Below are positions 16,947 through 25,547 of a stretch of 64,000 nt of DNA, in pieces. Made by a program: the position numbers and the translations under genes. Location of the stretch: positions 40,125 to 104,124 of the forward strand of contig JAKAUC010000018.1 of NCBI GenBank assembly GCA_021827865.1, written 5' to 3'. The notes under the pieces are model-generated. The model made no database searches, was not told where the DNA came from, and saw nothing but the letters and a program-made list of their open reading frames with translations. This DNA comes from an archaeon. GTDB lineage: Archaea > Thermoproteota > Nitrososphaeria > Nitrososphaerales > Gagatemarchaeaceae. Positions within the stretch are counted from its first letter, which is position 1; each line of letters starts with the position of its first letter.

Positions 16947-17492
16947 TCAGCCGTGGAACTTCCGCTCCCCCGCTCTCACTGCGACCTTGAGCCAGTTCTC
17001 CTGCGGCGGGAGGGGGCAGACGTAGTCGTCGGAATAGGCGCAATATGGGTTGTACGCGTAGTTGAAGTCGACCGCGTACTCGTCGTCGTGCTCAACCTCG
17101 AGGTCCAGGTAGCGGGCCGCCCCGTAGCTCTCCTCCCCCGACGTCGCGTCCCTGAAAGGGATGAAGAGGCTGGGCTCTTGCCGCTGGGCAGACTGGTAGG
17201 CGTGAATCCGGAACCCTCCACCCCCCACTGACAGGTCGAAGAAGCCCACCCTATTGAAGAGCTGGCGGGTCCCCTTGCTGGTTCCCATGACCACTCCATC
17301 AGGGCTGGGGTACCTCTGCAGCCTCGCTTCCATCCGATAGTCGGGGTCAGGCACGAAGTAGTTCAGCCCTGGGAAGGCGCGCTTCGCCTCCGGCGGGAAG
17401 GGCGAATCTGGGTCGGACCTGAAGAACTCGTCCTTTTCCTCCCTGAACCTGGCGAGCGCCCTCTTCCACGTCTCCTGGTCTTCCGGGGACAT
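16947..17492 (-). CDS. DUF1684 family protein
   Basis: Matches DUF1684/COG3358: FIPFRDATSGEESYGAARYLDLEVE, VDFNYAYNPYCAYSDDYVCPLPPQENWLKVAVRAGE at the C-terminus. The N-terminal half has the usual WKRALARFREEKDEFFRSDPDSP helix and FPGLNYFVPDPDYR. No signal peptide is present. The biochemical function of the family is not established. The gene is divergent from the carboxypeptidase gene. Confidence 0.88.
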   Translation of the reverse strand: MSPEDQETWKRALARFREEKDEFFRSDPDSPFPPEAKRAFPGLNYFVPDPDYRMEARLQRYPSPDGVVMGTSKGTRQLFNRVGFFDLSVGGGGFRIHAYQSAQRQEPSLFIPFRDATSGEESYGAARYLDLEVEHDDEYAVDFNYAYNPYCAYSDDYVCPLPPQENWLKVAVRAGERKFHG

Positions 17493-17550
17493 ATCCCCGC
17501 TCGGGGCCCAGGCCTGAGACTAGAACCTTGCGGACGTGGCAAACATAAAA

Positions 17551-17567
17551 AGTCCGGCCGGCGGACT
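17551..17567. promoter_or_regulatory. Inverted repeat between TATA and start of the M32 gene
   Basis: AGTCCG-GCCGG-CGGACT lies directly after the TATA-like acataaaaa (17544-17552) and 13 nt before the TTG start. Occupancy there would block transcription start, as expected for a repressor operator. GC-rich background makes a chance repeat possible. Confidence 0.35.
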
Positions 17568-17579
17568 GTCGGGGCAGCC

Positions 17580-19058
17580 TTGGCTCAGAATCCCATAGTC
17601 CGTGACATCCTGAAGAGGTACCAGCAGGTGTGGTCCCTCGGCCATTCCATGGCTGTGCTCGGATGGGACACGGAGACGCACATGCCCGAGTCCGGGGCGA
17701 AGGCGAGGGGGATCGCTTCGGGCCAGCTCGCCATGCTGGTCCAGAAGGCGACCGTCGACCTGGAAGGGCTGGTGAGGAAGGCGGAGAAGGCGAGAGACCT
17801 AGACGACATGGAGAAGGGGGTCGTCAGGGTGCTGAGGAGGAGCCTGGACTACTACCTGAAGGTCCCGCCGGAATTGGTGAACCAGCTCCAGAGGGAGACC
17901 ACGGAGGCGACCGTCGTGTGGAGGACGGCCCGCGAGCGGTCAGACTTCAAGTTGTTCAGACCCCACCTGGAGAAGATCGTCGAGCTCGAGAGGAAGGTGG
18001 CCGACAAGCTGGGCTACGCGAAGCACCCGTACAACGCGCTACTCGACCTCTACGAAGAGGGATTCACGGTGAAGGACGCCGACAAGGTCTACGCGGTGCT
18101 GATACCGGAGAGCAAGAGGCTCCTCAAGAGAGTCGCGGCCGACGGAGTGTACCCCTCGAAGCACCCGCTGGAATCGGTCACCTACGACACAGGGGCGATG
18201 CAGAAGGTGAACGAAGAGATCCTCGGGCTGCTGAAGATGCCCATGACGAGGTTCCGCATGGACGTGTCTACCCACCCGTTCACCACTCAGATCGCGCCCG
18301 ACGACGTGAGAATCACGACCAGATACGAGGGGAAGGACTTCAAAGCGTCGCTCTATTCGACGGTCCATGAGAGCGGCCACGCGATCTACGGGCTGGGGCT
18401 CGGGCCGAAGCTTGCCTACACCCCCGTGGGCGATGGGGCGTCCTATGGGGTGCACGAGTCTCAGTCTAGGTTTTGGGAGAACGTCGTGGGGAGGAGCAGG
18501 GATTTCGTCAAGCTTGTCCGCCCGATACTCAAGCAGAACCTCCCGTTCGTAGAGAAGTACGACGCGGAGGAGCTCTACCTCTACTTCAACACTGTCAGGA
18601 AGAGCCTCATCAGGGTGGACGCGGACGAGCTGACCTACAACTTCCACACCGCCGTGAGGTACGAGGTAGAGAAGAAGATCATCGGGGGCGAAGTGAAGGT
18701 CGCAGAGGTTCCAGAGGTCTGGAACGACACATTCGAGAGCTACCTGGGAATCCGGCCAGGAGGCGACGCCGAAGGCGCACTCCAGGACGTGCACTGGAGC
18801 GGAGGGTCCTTCGGCTACTTCGCCACGTACACCCTCGGGAACATCGTGGCGGCGATGATATGGCACAAGATGGGGAAGGGAGCGCTCGTGCAGGAGGCCT
18901 TGAGCGGGGGTGACGTCGACGAACTCAAGGAGTGGCTCGGGTCCAAGATCCACAGGTTCGGGGCCATCTATCCCCCAAAGGAGCTGCAGGAGAGGGTGTT
19001 CGGGGAGGCCTACAACGCCGAAAGGCTCCTGACCTATCTGAGCGAGAAGTTCGCGTAG
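17580..19058 (+). CDS. M32 family thermostable carboxypeptidase (Taq type)
   Basis: Zinc metallocarboxypeptidase that trims C-terminal residues. The HESGH motif is at residues 263-267 (STVHESGHAIYGLG), and the family HPFT, GVHESQSRFWEN and ELTYNFH blocks are all present. The length, 492 residues, is normal. The start is TTG at 17580, following a TATA-like element at about 17544. No signal peptide, so it is cytoplasmic. Confidence 0.95.
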   Translation: MAQNPIVRDILKRYQQVWSLGHSMAVLGWDTETHMPESGAKARGIASGQLAMLVQKATVDLEGLVRKAEKARDLDDMEKGVVRVLRRSLDYYLKVPPELVNQLQRETTEATVVWRTARERSDFKLFRPHLEKIVELERKVADKLGYAKHPYNALLDLYEEGFTVKDADKVYAVLIPESKRLLKRVAADGVYPSKHPLESVTYDTGAMQKVNEEILGLLKMPMTRFRMDVSTHPFTTQIAPDDVRITTRYEGKDFKASLYSTVHESGHAIYGLGLGPKLAYTPVGDGASYGVHESQSRFWENVVGRSRDFVKLVRPILKQNLPFVEKYDAEELYLYFNTVRKSLIRVDADELTYNFHTAVRYEVEKKIIGGEVKVAEVPEVWNDTFESYLGIRPGGDAEGALQDVHWSGGSFGYFATYTLGNIVAAMIWHKMGKGALVQEALSGGDVDELKEWLGSKIHRFGAIYPPKELQERVFGEAYNAERLLTYLSEKFA

Positions 19059-19073
19059 TCCTCGAGGCCGCGA

Positions 19074-19228
19074 GGGTGGCGAGTAGGTTTGGCGAGCTGG
19101 ACACCTCGAAGGTGCTTCCGCGCGTCCTTGACGAGCACGACAGAGGGGTGGCCCGCATCTCCGAGGCGCTCAATCTGGAGTACTCCGTCAGGCCCATCCT
19201 CGAGGAGCTGAGGGAGTTCCTTGAGTGA
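19074..19228 (+). CDS. Possible 51-residue protein
   Basis: A GTG-started frame reads VASRFGELDTSKVLPRVLDEHDRGVARISEALNLEYSVRPILEELREFLE. It has helix-like periodicity and the GC-third-position bias of its neighbours. It begins just after the carboxypeptidase stop. No family is recognised and the start is uncertain. Confidence 0.3.
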
Positions 19229-19244
19229 CGTCTGTGTTGCAACG

Positions 19245-19262
19245 AGCCGGCAGCTGCCGGCT
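19245..19262. promoter_or_regulatory. 18-bp perfect palindrome upstream of thioredoxin TATA
   Basis: AGCCGGCAGCTGCCGGCT sits with its centre about 17-18 nt upstream of the TATA-like tctaaat (19268-19274) of the thioredoxin gene. A near-identical element has the same spacing from the TATA box of the DUF1059 gene at 22646-22825. This position upstream of BRE/TATA suits an activator or a shared regulator. Confidence 0.5.
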
Positions 19263-19310
19263 GTATGTCTAAATCCATCCGTCTCCAGTGTGTTGCCAAG
19301 TGACCGATGA

Positions 19311-19751
19311 GTGACGTTCGATGACGAAGTGAAGAAGATCAACGAGAAGAAGTTCGAAGAGATGCTGAAGCGGACGAAGCCCCAGGCGGGCATTGCCGCG
19401 AACGACGGGAAGCCCGTCGAGTTGACGGACGCCAACTTCCGCGAGGTGGTAGGGAAGCACCAGGTGGTCGTGGTCGACTTCTGGGCTCCATGGTGCGGCC
19501 CGTGCAGGGTAGTTTCCCCGGTGCTTGAGGAGCTCGCGACTGAGATGGCGGGCAAAGCCACCTTCGGGAAGCTCAACGTGGACGACAACCCCCTGACCTC
19601 CCAGCAGTTCGGCATCCAGGGAATCCCGACAATCATGGTCTTCAAGGACGGCGAGCCCGTGGACGGCCTGGTGGGTGCCGCGCCGAAGCAGACGATTGAG
19701 GCCAGGATCAGGCCCTACGTCTCGGAGACCAAGGGCTCGCCGTATCAGTGA
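19311..19751 (+). CDS. Thioredoxin
   Basis: Thiol-disulfide oxidoreductase with the active site FWAPWCGPCRVV near residue 63 and the cis-Pro in GIQGIPTIMVF. It carries a roughly 35-residue charged N-terminal extension (DDEVKKINEKKFEEMLKRTKP) that ordinary 105-residue thioredoxins lack. GTG start; a TATA-like box is at 19268-19274 with an 18-bp palindrome just upstream. It is a plausible reductant for MsrB. Confidence 0.93.
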   Translation: MTFDDEVKKINEKKFEEMLKRTKPQAGIAANDGKPVELTDANFREVVGKHQVVVVDFWAPWCGPCRVVSPVLEELATEMAGKATFGKLNVDDNPLTSQQFGIQGIPTIMVFKDGEPVDGLVGAAPKQTIEARIRPYVSETKGSPYQ

Positions 19752-19757
19752 GCCCCG

Positions 19758-20459
19758 CTAGTCTTCCTGGGACGTGACGTAGGCAAGCCTGGCGTACGGC
19801 CTGACCGCCTGCAGTATCTTCAGCTCCGCCTTCCTGAGGTGCTCCTCGTAGGTAGACCTCTTCATCCCCTGGTTGGCGGCGATTTCATCCATGGTCGCGC
19901 CCTTGGGCATGCCATAGTATCCCATCTGCAGGGCGGTGACGAACGCTTCGAGCTGCTTCTTCGTCAGCGCCCCCAGGAACTCGTCCACAGGGACGGTGAT
20001 GGCCCCCCTCGCCGACTCTCTCGGCACCACCGACTTGTTCTCGACCTCGACCTTGGACACCTTCGAAAGCGCCTCCAAGGCGCCGTCCAACGTCCCCTTG
20101 GTGAAGGCGAGCAGGCGACAGTGCTCGAACCCTCCGCGGTAGTTTACAGGCATGACCGGTATGCACTCCGCCCATTCAATCATGGCGACTGTGGAGTTGT
20201 CCGTAGCGCACTTGCATCCGACCACCGCCTCCATGTTCTTGGAAGAGTACCTGTTGAACCGGATCAGGTGGGCGCCCAACGACTTCAGCATGTCGCCGAG
20301 GGCCCGCTCCAGCTTCCCGGCGTCCTCCTCTTTGGAGACCTGGAACTCCAAGATGTCGACCTGGAGGTTGCACCACCTTTGGATTCCCACGGTCGGGAAG
20401 AGCTTGGAGAAGTTGCAGAAGGGGAGAGAGTGGTCGAGTCTCAGGGATACATCAAACAT
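19758..20459 (-). CDS. Bat-type HTH transcriptional regulator
   Basis: The C-terminal HTH_10 domain is clear: LTKKQLEAFVTALQMGYYGMPKGATMDEIAANQGMKRSTYEEHLRKAELKIL. The N-terminal 160 residues form an unrecognised sensor part with several Cys (CNF, CNL, CKCA, CIPV, CRLL). The ORF track starts at 20507, but the TATA-like catttagcg at 20485-20493 lies 30 nt before the ATG at 20459, which is preferred. It is convergent with thioredoxin. Targets are unknown; the Cys content leaves redox or metal sensing open. Confidence 0.8.
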   Translation of the reverse strand: MFDVSLRLDHSLPFCNFSKLFPTVGIQRWCNLQVDILEFQVSKEEDAGKLERALGDMLKSLGAHLIRFNRYSSKNMEAVVGCKCATDNSTVAMIEWAECIPVMPVNYRGGFEHCRLLAFTKGTLDGALEALSKVSKVEVENKSVVPRESARGAITVPVDEFLGALTKKQLEAFVTALQMGYYGMPKGATMDEIAANQGMKRSTYEEHLRKAELKILQAVRPYARLAYVTSQED

Positions 20460-20602
20460 GCCGGCACTTTGGCGAGGCTCCGCTAAATGGTTTCCACCGC
20501 GGCGCAAGGCGGCGCGCGCCTAGGCCTGCATCAGCAGACTCCGTCTGGCGTCAGGGGCGGTCATCGGCGGGCGCTCCTCCAGAGGTAAGGGGCCCTCCGG
20601 CG

Positions 20603-21064
20603 CTAGCCGTACCTGGAGACCTGACTCCTCTCCGTGGGGAATAGGTTTTCGTATGAAGGCATGTCGCCGCGTAGCATCCCCCCGGCATCCGTCCGCTCGC
20701 CCTCCCACATGGCCTCTGGTGGGAAGGGCCGAGACTCGAGGCCGGCCAGTATCATCCTGAGCCAGGCGACTGACATCGCCTGCCCCTGGTACCAGCCACC
20801 CCTCTCAATGGCGGTCCCCACGATGGCCTTGTAGTGTTCCTTCATGCCTAAATCGTTGGTCTCGCGTGTCCCGGTCGGCTTTTGAGCTGCCAGCAAGACT
20901 GCCGCTCCGCCTAGGAGCTCGGAGTCGCCTCTGAATTCCGGCTCGAATTCGTGCTCTATGCTCCAGGGGTCCTCGACCTGCCTGGAGAGCCTCCGCCTAA
21001 GTTCTCCAATCATCACCCATGGTGTCCCTGGGCTGGTTTTTGAAACGGCGGCTTTGAATGGCAT
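20603..21064 (-). CDS. Hypothetical protein
   Basis: No family recognised. The C-terminal two thirds look ordered (LGMKEHYKAIVGTAIERGGWYQGQAMSVAWLRMILAGLESRPFPPEAMW). The first 17 residues are poor, and the Met at 21013 (MIGELRRRLSRQVEDPWSIEHEF) is a better start. No membrane segment or metal motif is seen. Confidence 0.5.
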   Translation of the reverse strand: MPFKAAVSKTSPGTPWVMIGELRRRLSRQVEDPWSIEHEFEPEFRGDSELLGGAAVLLAAQKPTGTRETNDLGMKEHYKAIVGTAIERGGWYQGQAMSVAWLRMILAGLESRPFPPEAMWEGERTDAGGMLRGDMPSYENLFPTERSQVSRYG

Positions 21065-21141
21065 GGCGGTCGCTGTTCAACCCCCTTGAACAGGCCTGAT
21101 TCAAAGGCGGGGCCCGGCTGCAGCCCCCTCGGAGGGCTTTG

Positions 21142-22107
21142 CTAGACCAGCGCCCGCCGGAGGGCGTCCTGGGAGACATTCCCCCCAGAGACCACGAGGA
21201 CGACCCTGTCCCCGAAGTCCCCCTTCCGGGACAGTAGCGGGGCGAGGGGGGCTGCCCCCGAAGGCTCGGCGAATATCCTCGCCGCCTTCGCCATCGCGCT
21301 GGTGGCGCCCATGATCTCCTCCTCCGAGACCGTCAGGGCGCCGTCGACGTATTTCGAGCAGGCTAGGTACGTGAGTTCCCCCAGGGCAGACGGGACGAGC
21401 CCGTCAGCGACTGAGCCTGCCGGCCTGACCCGCACCACCTTCTTGGCGGCGAGAGCGGCCGCGAGCTTCGGGGCCACAGCCGGCTCGACTCCGATCACCT
21501 TAGCAGCAACCCCCATCTCCTTCAAAGCGATGGAGACCCCCGATATCAGCCCCCCTCCGCCCACCGGAACGAGGACGGTGTCGAAATCCGCGATCTGCTC
21601 CGCGATCTCGAGGCCGCAGGTCCCCTGGCCCGCAATAACGTCGTGGTCGTCGAAGGGGTGCACGAAGGCTGAATCGTTGGCGCGCGCGATTTCTCTCGCC
21701 TTAGCCTCCCGCTCGTCGCTGAACCGGCCTGCCCTGACCACCTCGGCCCCACAGTCCTCGATCGCCTCGACCTTCTCCCGCACGGCGGTCTCGGGGACGA
21801 CGACAGTGCACTTCTTGCGCAGCAGCTGAGAGCTGTAGGCCACCGCTATCCCGTGGTTCCCAGAAGAAGCCGCGACCACGCCCTTCTCTTCCACCCTGGA
21901 CACCTTGTTGTAGGCGCCCCTGATTTTGAAGACTTTGACGGGCTGGAAGCATTCCAGCTTGAGGAAGACCTGCCGGCCGGTCAGTCTGGACAGAGGCCTG
22001 GATTCGACCAGCGGCGTCCGGCACGCGACCCCGGCTATCTGTCTGGACGCGTCTTCAATCTCCTTGACGCCCGGCAGACCGCCTTGGCGCATTCCCCTAG
22101 GCGTCAC
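21142..22107 (-). CDS. Threonine dehydratase/serine racemase-like PLP enzyme
   Basis: Fold-type II PLP enzyme. FKIRGAYNKV holds the Schiff-base Lys, SSGNHGIAVAY binds substrate carboxylate, VPVGGGGLISG is the phosphate loop and VVSGGNVS closes the site. The order and spacing match short, catabolic L-threonine ammonia-lyases and serine racemases. No C-terminal ACT regulatory domain is present (321 residues). The exact substrate cannot be decided from sequence. Confidence 0.88.
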   Translation of the reverse strand: MTPRGMRQGGLPGVKEIEDASRQIAGVACRTPLVESRPLSRLTGRQVFLKLECFQPVKVFKIRGAYNKVSRVEEKGVVAASSGNHGIAVAYSSQLLRKKCTVVVPETAVREKVEAIEDCGAEVVRAGRFSDEREAKAREIARANDSAFVHPFDDHDVIAGQGTCGLEIAEQIADFDTVLVPVGGGGLISGVSIALKEMGVAAKVIGVEPAVAPKLAAALAAKKVVRVRPAGSVADGLVPSALGELTYLACSKYVDGALTVSEEEIMGATSAMAKAARIFAEPSGAAPLAPLLSRKGDFGDRVVLVVSGGNVSQDALRRALV

Positions 22108-22190
22108 CCCGCCGTCCGTCGACCGAAGTCGGCCAAGTAGTAGGGCATCGTCTGACCCGGGCGCCCGGGGCTTTCGATAAGGGTTTCAGG

Positions 22191-22439
22191 TCACTTCTCG
22201 ACTTCTGCCTCGGAATAGCCGAGGACCTGGGTCGAGTTGGAGTCTATCTTGACCTGGACCATGTGGGGCTTGATCAGCAGGACCCCAGAAGAGAGCTTGA
22301 CGTTGGCCCTCACCGTCCAGACGTCGCTGTCCTTCAGCACCTCGACGAACTTCACCCTTCCGAGCCTCTTGCCATACTTCTTCTGCAGCCATGCCTTGGC
22401 CGCCAACTCGGCGTCGTCGGTGCTTGCCAGCAGAGACAC
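22191..22439 (-). CDS. Small conserved hypothetical protein
   Basis: 82 residues with a cystatin- or PepSY-like alpha/beta pattern: a helix (DDAELAAKAWLQKKYGK) followed by strands VKFVEVLKDSDVWTVRANVKL and LIKPHMVQVKIDSNSTQVLGYSE. No signal peptide. Function unknown. Confidence 0.6.
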   Translation of the reverse strand: MSLLASTDDAELAAKAWLQKKYGKRLGRVKFVEVLKDSDVWTVRANVKLSSGVLLIKPHMVQVKIDSNSTQVLGYSEAEVEK

Positions 22440-22645
22440 GCCCCGTGGTGCGGCCCTCTGGCCTATAGGGTCGGGTGCGTGATTGATTTGAACAAACGGT
22501 TAGGAAAACTGAACTACGCCCGGCGCGGCTCCACGACTGGCTGCAGGCAATGACGGGGTGACTTTGGCCCGAGCTCGGGCTTGTCGTTGTGGTGGGACGC
22601 TCGGTCGACGGCGAAGAACAGCTAGGAAAATACGGGAGGGCCAGT

Positions 22646-22825
22646 TCAGCTCCTTATCGCTGAACTGACCTTGTTGGCCACTTCTTGGGGGACAGTTTGC
22701 ATGTTGTGCGCGGTCTTGGCGTGCACGACGGCCAGTTGCATCGCCTCGTCCCTGGACGAGGCGCCCTTCACTTCGAACCCGCACTGCATGCCGATGTCCT
22801 TGCACTTGAACGCGTATGTCGTCAA
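22646..22825 (-). CDS. DUF1059 small protein (absent from ORF track)
   Basis: A TTG-started 59-residue frame reads MTTYAFKCKDIGMQCGFEVKGASS..., then an AVVHAKTAHNM helix. This matches DUF1059, small proteins with conserved Cys/His that may bind metal. TATA-like cccttttac (minus strand, 22858-22866) is about 36 nt upstream. A palindrome shared with the thioredoxin promoter lies just beyond it. Confidence 0.75.
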   Translation of the reverse strand: MTTYAFKCKDIGMQCGFEVKGASSRDEAMQLAVVHAKTAHNMQTVPQEVANKVSSAIRS

Positions 22826-22869
22826 GTCTTCTTCTTTCCCTATCCACTCCCGACTCTGTAAAAGGGTTC

Positions 22870-22887
22870 AGCCGGCAGGCGCCGGCT
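22870..22887. promoter_or_regulatory. Inverted repeat upstream of DUF1059 TATA
   Basis: AGCCGGC-AGGC-GCCGGCT differs at only two central positions from the palindrome at 19245-19262. Its centre is also about 17-18 nt from the TATA-like box, on the upstream side of a minus-strand gene. The pairing suggests one regulator acting at both promoters. Confidence 0.5.
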
Positions 22888-23101
22888 GCTCCAATGCAGG
22901 CACGGGGTTTCAGCGGCGCAGGAACAGGGCGTATCCCGATGTCCGTGTTGTCTCACGGTCGCGTTCTGACTCTCTCTTCCTCTCCTCGTCGTCTTCTGGC
23001 ATGGGCGCGAGGTGGGTTCGCGATTCTAAATACCCAGGGCACGTTCAGTAATCACTTTAGGTGAGTCGCCAATATATCAGCGCCGTGGCGGCGAAGGCCC
23101 A

Positions 23102-24316
23102 ATGAGCGATTTTGAACAGAGGGTTGAACGCGGGAAGACGGCGACCATCTCAGAGGTAGAAGGCGACCTGCTCCTTGATGGCTCCACTGTGATTCCGTCA
23201 GGGAGGGAGGTGGTGGTGCGTGGGACCCTTGTGGTCAGGAGCCGGTCCGCGGTCAAGGGGAACTTGAGGGCGGAAGAGGTGAGGGGCGAGGGAGACCTCC
23301 TTGTGGAGGGTAATCTGGAAGCCAGTGACATCAGGCTTGAAGACGGCGCGAGCCTTGAGGTGAAGGGCGACCTGAAGGCGGACGATGTTGACGTGCCGAA
23401 CTCGGTCAGGGTGGGTGGGAGGACGGACGTAGACGACCTGCGGGTTGGCGGCACAGCGGTCCTGACCGGCGACGCCAAGGTGGATGACGTGAAGGTCGGC
23501 GGAACCTTGGAGGCGAAGGCGAGGCTGGAATCGGACGACGTCAGGGTCGGCGGCGCGCTCCAGGTCAGGACGTTGGTCTGCGAAGACGTCAAGGTGGGCG
23601 GTAGCCTGCGTGCTGAGACAGTCGAAGCTGAAGATGTGGACGTCGGAGGGACGGTCGAGGTCTCCGGCGAAGTGAAGATCGAAGACCTCACGGTGGGAGG
23701 CACCGCGGTGGTAGGCGGCGGAGGAGTGGAGGACGTAAGGGTCGGAGGAGAACTCAGGTCCGCGGGGGAGCTAGCCTTCGAAGAGATCCACGTCGGCGGG
23801 AGGCTCGCCATCGACTCTGGGAAAGGAGAGAAGATTTCCGTTGGCGGAATCATGGAGGTAGCCAGGGACCTGGCGCTCGGAGACGAGCTTTCTGTGGGAG
23901 GCAGGGCGAAGATTGGCGGGACAGTGGAAGCAGATTCCATTGGCGTAGGGGGGGAGCTCGAGGCGTCGAAGGCCTTGGCTGTAGGAAAGCTGGAGGTGGG
24001 CGGCGGTCTCTCCACCTCGGAGGGGTCGAGGGCCGGAGAGATCGACGTAGCGAGGAGGGCGCGAGTGAGAGGGCCGATCGTAGGAAAGACCGTCAGGATA
24101 GGAGAGAAAGCCGAGGCGGAAGACGTCTACGCGGACAGTCTCTGGGCCGAGGCCGGCTGCTCGCTCAGGAACGTCTACGTCAAGAACGCCGAGGTGGGCA
24201 GGGAGTGCAGGATATCAGGAGCGTTGCAGTACGTCGAAGACATCCGTCTGGGCAGGGATGTCAGCCTCGCCAGCCAGCCCGAGAGGGTCTCCACCCTCCC
24301 GTCCCCTCCGGTATGA
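23102..24316 (+). CDS. Bactofilin/polymer-forming-like beta-helix repeat protein
   Basis: 404 residues dominated by a beta-helical repeat of about 17-22 residues of the type V-x-D-V-x-V-G-G-(T/E)-L-x-(A/S)-x-A. About fifteen copies run from residue 25 to 350. This is the pattern of polymer-forming cytoskeletal proteins (bactofilins, DUF583), though several times longer than the usual ~110-residue core. No transmembrane helix or signal peptide. TATA-like aatatatca at 23070-23078 is about 27 nt upstream. It overlaps the following winged-helix gene by 4 nt. Confidence 0.75.
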   Translation: MSDFEQRVERGKTATISEVEGDLLLDGSTVIPSGREVVVRGTLVVRSRSAVKGNLRAEEVRGEGDLLVEGNLEASDIRLEDGASLEVKGDLKADDVDVPNSVRVGGRTDVDDLRVGGTAVLTGDAKVDDVKVGGTLEAKARLESDDVRVGGALQVRTLVCEDVKVGGSLRAETVEAEDVDVGGTVEVSGEVKIEDLTVGGTAVVGGGGVEDVRVGGELRSAGELAFEEIHVGGRLAIDSGKGEKISVGGIMEVARDLALGDELSVGGRAKIGGTVEADSIGVGGELEASKALAVGKLEVGGGLSTSEGSRAGEIDVARRARVRGPIVGKTVRIGEKAEAEDVYADSLWAEAGCSLRNVYVKNAEVGRECRISGALQYVEDIRLGRDVSLASQPERVSTLPSPPV

Positions 24317-24597
24317 AGAAGGTCAAGAGGTCCAAGCTAGACATCTACAGCTCGCTGCTTCGGGCCATAGACTCCTACGGCGGGTCGGGGCGGATCACCC
24401 ACCTCTCCTACGCGTCCAACACGCCCCTGGATAGGACGAAGAGGTATCTGCAGTTCCTGGCGGACAAGGGGCTCCTCCGGGCGGAGGAGGGCGACGACGG
24501 GACAGACTACACGATGACCCCCAGAGGATACGAATTCCTGAGAGCGTATTCCGTCGTGGGAACCCTGATAGAGCGAGGGTCAGAGCGACCGGGCTGA
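24313..24597 (+). CDS. Archaeal winged-helix protein
   Basis: 94 residues: KLDIYSSLLRAIDSYGGSGRITHLSYASNTPLDRTKRYLQFLADKGLLRAEEGDDGTDYTMTPRGYEFL. This is the common archaeal wHTH layout. The ATG overlaps the bactofilin-like stop (ATGA), so both are likely made together. It may regulate its own operon. The ORF track shows a longer upstream extension that overlaps the bactofilin gene and is unlikely. Confidence 0.8.
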   Translation: MKKVKRSKLDIYSSLLRAIDSYGGSGRITHLSYASNTPLDRTKRYLQFLADKGLLRAEEGDDGTDYTMTPRGYEFLRAYSVVGTLIERGSERPG

Positions 24598-24692
24598 GGG
24601 GCCAGCTGACGCCGAAAGGAAGCCATGGGCCGGGCGCCCCAGGCTCCCGTGAAGGCTTAGGAGCCGCGGCGTCGCGGCATGGGAGCGCAGCT

Positions 24693-25547
24693 TTGGATTC
24701 CGGATCGATGGTCGGGAAGGTGTGCATGGTGACCGGAGCGAGCTCGGGCATCGGCAGGGCCACAGCAGGGAAGCTTGCCCGACTCGGCGCAACGGTGATC
24801 CTCGTCTGCAGGGACAGGGCAAGGGGCGAGAGGGCGATGGACTTCATCAGGCGGGAGAGCGGGACCAGGTCCGCGGAGCTCCTTCTTGCCGATTTCAGCT
24901 CCCTCCAATCGGTCAGGGAACTCGCTCGGACGTATCTGGGGAGCCACGACTCCCTGCATGTGCTCGTCAACAACGCGGGGATAGCCAAGCTGACCCGGTC
25001 GGTGACCCCCGACGGGTTCGAGACCACCCTCCAGGTCGACTACCTGTCGCAGTTCCTGCTGACCAACCTCCTCTTGGACGTGCTGAAGAAGAGCGCCCCC
25101 TCGCGCATCGTGTTCGTATCTTCCGTTTCGCACTATGGCGGGCGCATCGACCTGGGCGACATTCAGATGGAGAAGGGGTACAGTGTGATGAAGGCGTACT
25201 CGCGGGCGAAGCTGGCCCAGGTACTCTTCACCTACGAGCTCGCCGAGAGGCTCAATGGGACAGGGGTCACGGCGAACTGCCTCCACCCAGGCGCCGTGGC
25301 CACGAACATCTGGGGAAGGCCCCTCGGGCGTCTGTCCTTCGTGATGAAGGTCGCGAGGCTCTTCCTCATCAGCCCCGAAGAGGGGGCAGGGTCGCCCGTG
25401 TTCCTCGCTTCCTCCCCCGAGCTCGAAGGAGTGACCGGCAAATACTTCGACCGTAAGCGCGAGAGGAGATCGGCCGCGGCGTCCTACGACAAGACCCTCG
25501 CGCGAGACCTCTGGGACTTCAGCGCAGCCTCGGTCGGCCTGGCCTAG
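24693..25547 (+). CDS. Short-chain dehydrogenase/reductase
   Basis: Rossmann enzyme with TGASSGIGRATAGKLA (cofactor loop), NNAGIA, a Ser in VSSVSHYGG and the catalytic YSRAK. The overall pattern resembles retinol dehydrogenase-type SDRs. An Arg after beta-2 (VCRDRARG) suggests NADP preference. TTG start at 24693, or ATG at 24708. Substrate unknown. Confidence 0.88.
   Translation: MDSGSMVGKVCMVTGASSGIGRATAGKLARLGATVILVCRDRARGERAMDFIRRESGTRSAELLLADFSSLQSVRELARTYLGSHDSLHVLVNNAGIAKLTRSVTPDGFETTLQVDYLSQFLLTNLLLDVLKKSAPSRIVFVSSVSHYGGRIDLGDIQMEKGYSVMKAYSRAKLAQVLFTYELAERLNGTGVTANCLHPGAVATNIWGRPLGRLSFVMKVARLFLISPEEGAGSPVFLASSPELEGVTGKYFDRKRERRSAAASYDKTLARDLWDFSAASVGLA

Noticed and set aside
18039-18953. 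Long antisense ORF in the M32 carboxypeptidase gene
   Set aside because: A shadow frame of a well-identified gene, caused by high GC.
23077-24015. Long minus-strand ORF rich in P/S/T
   Set aside because: It is the antisense shadow of the bactofilin-like repeats.
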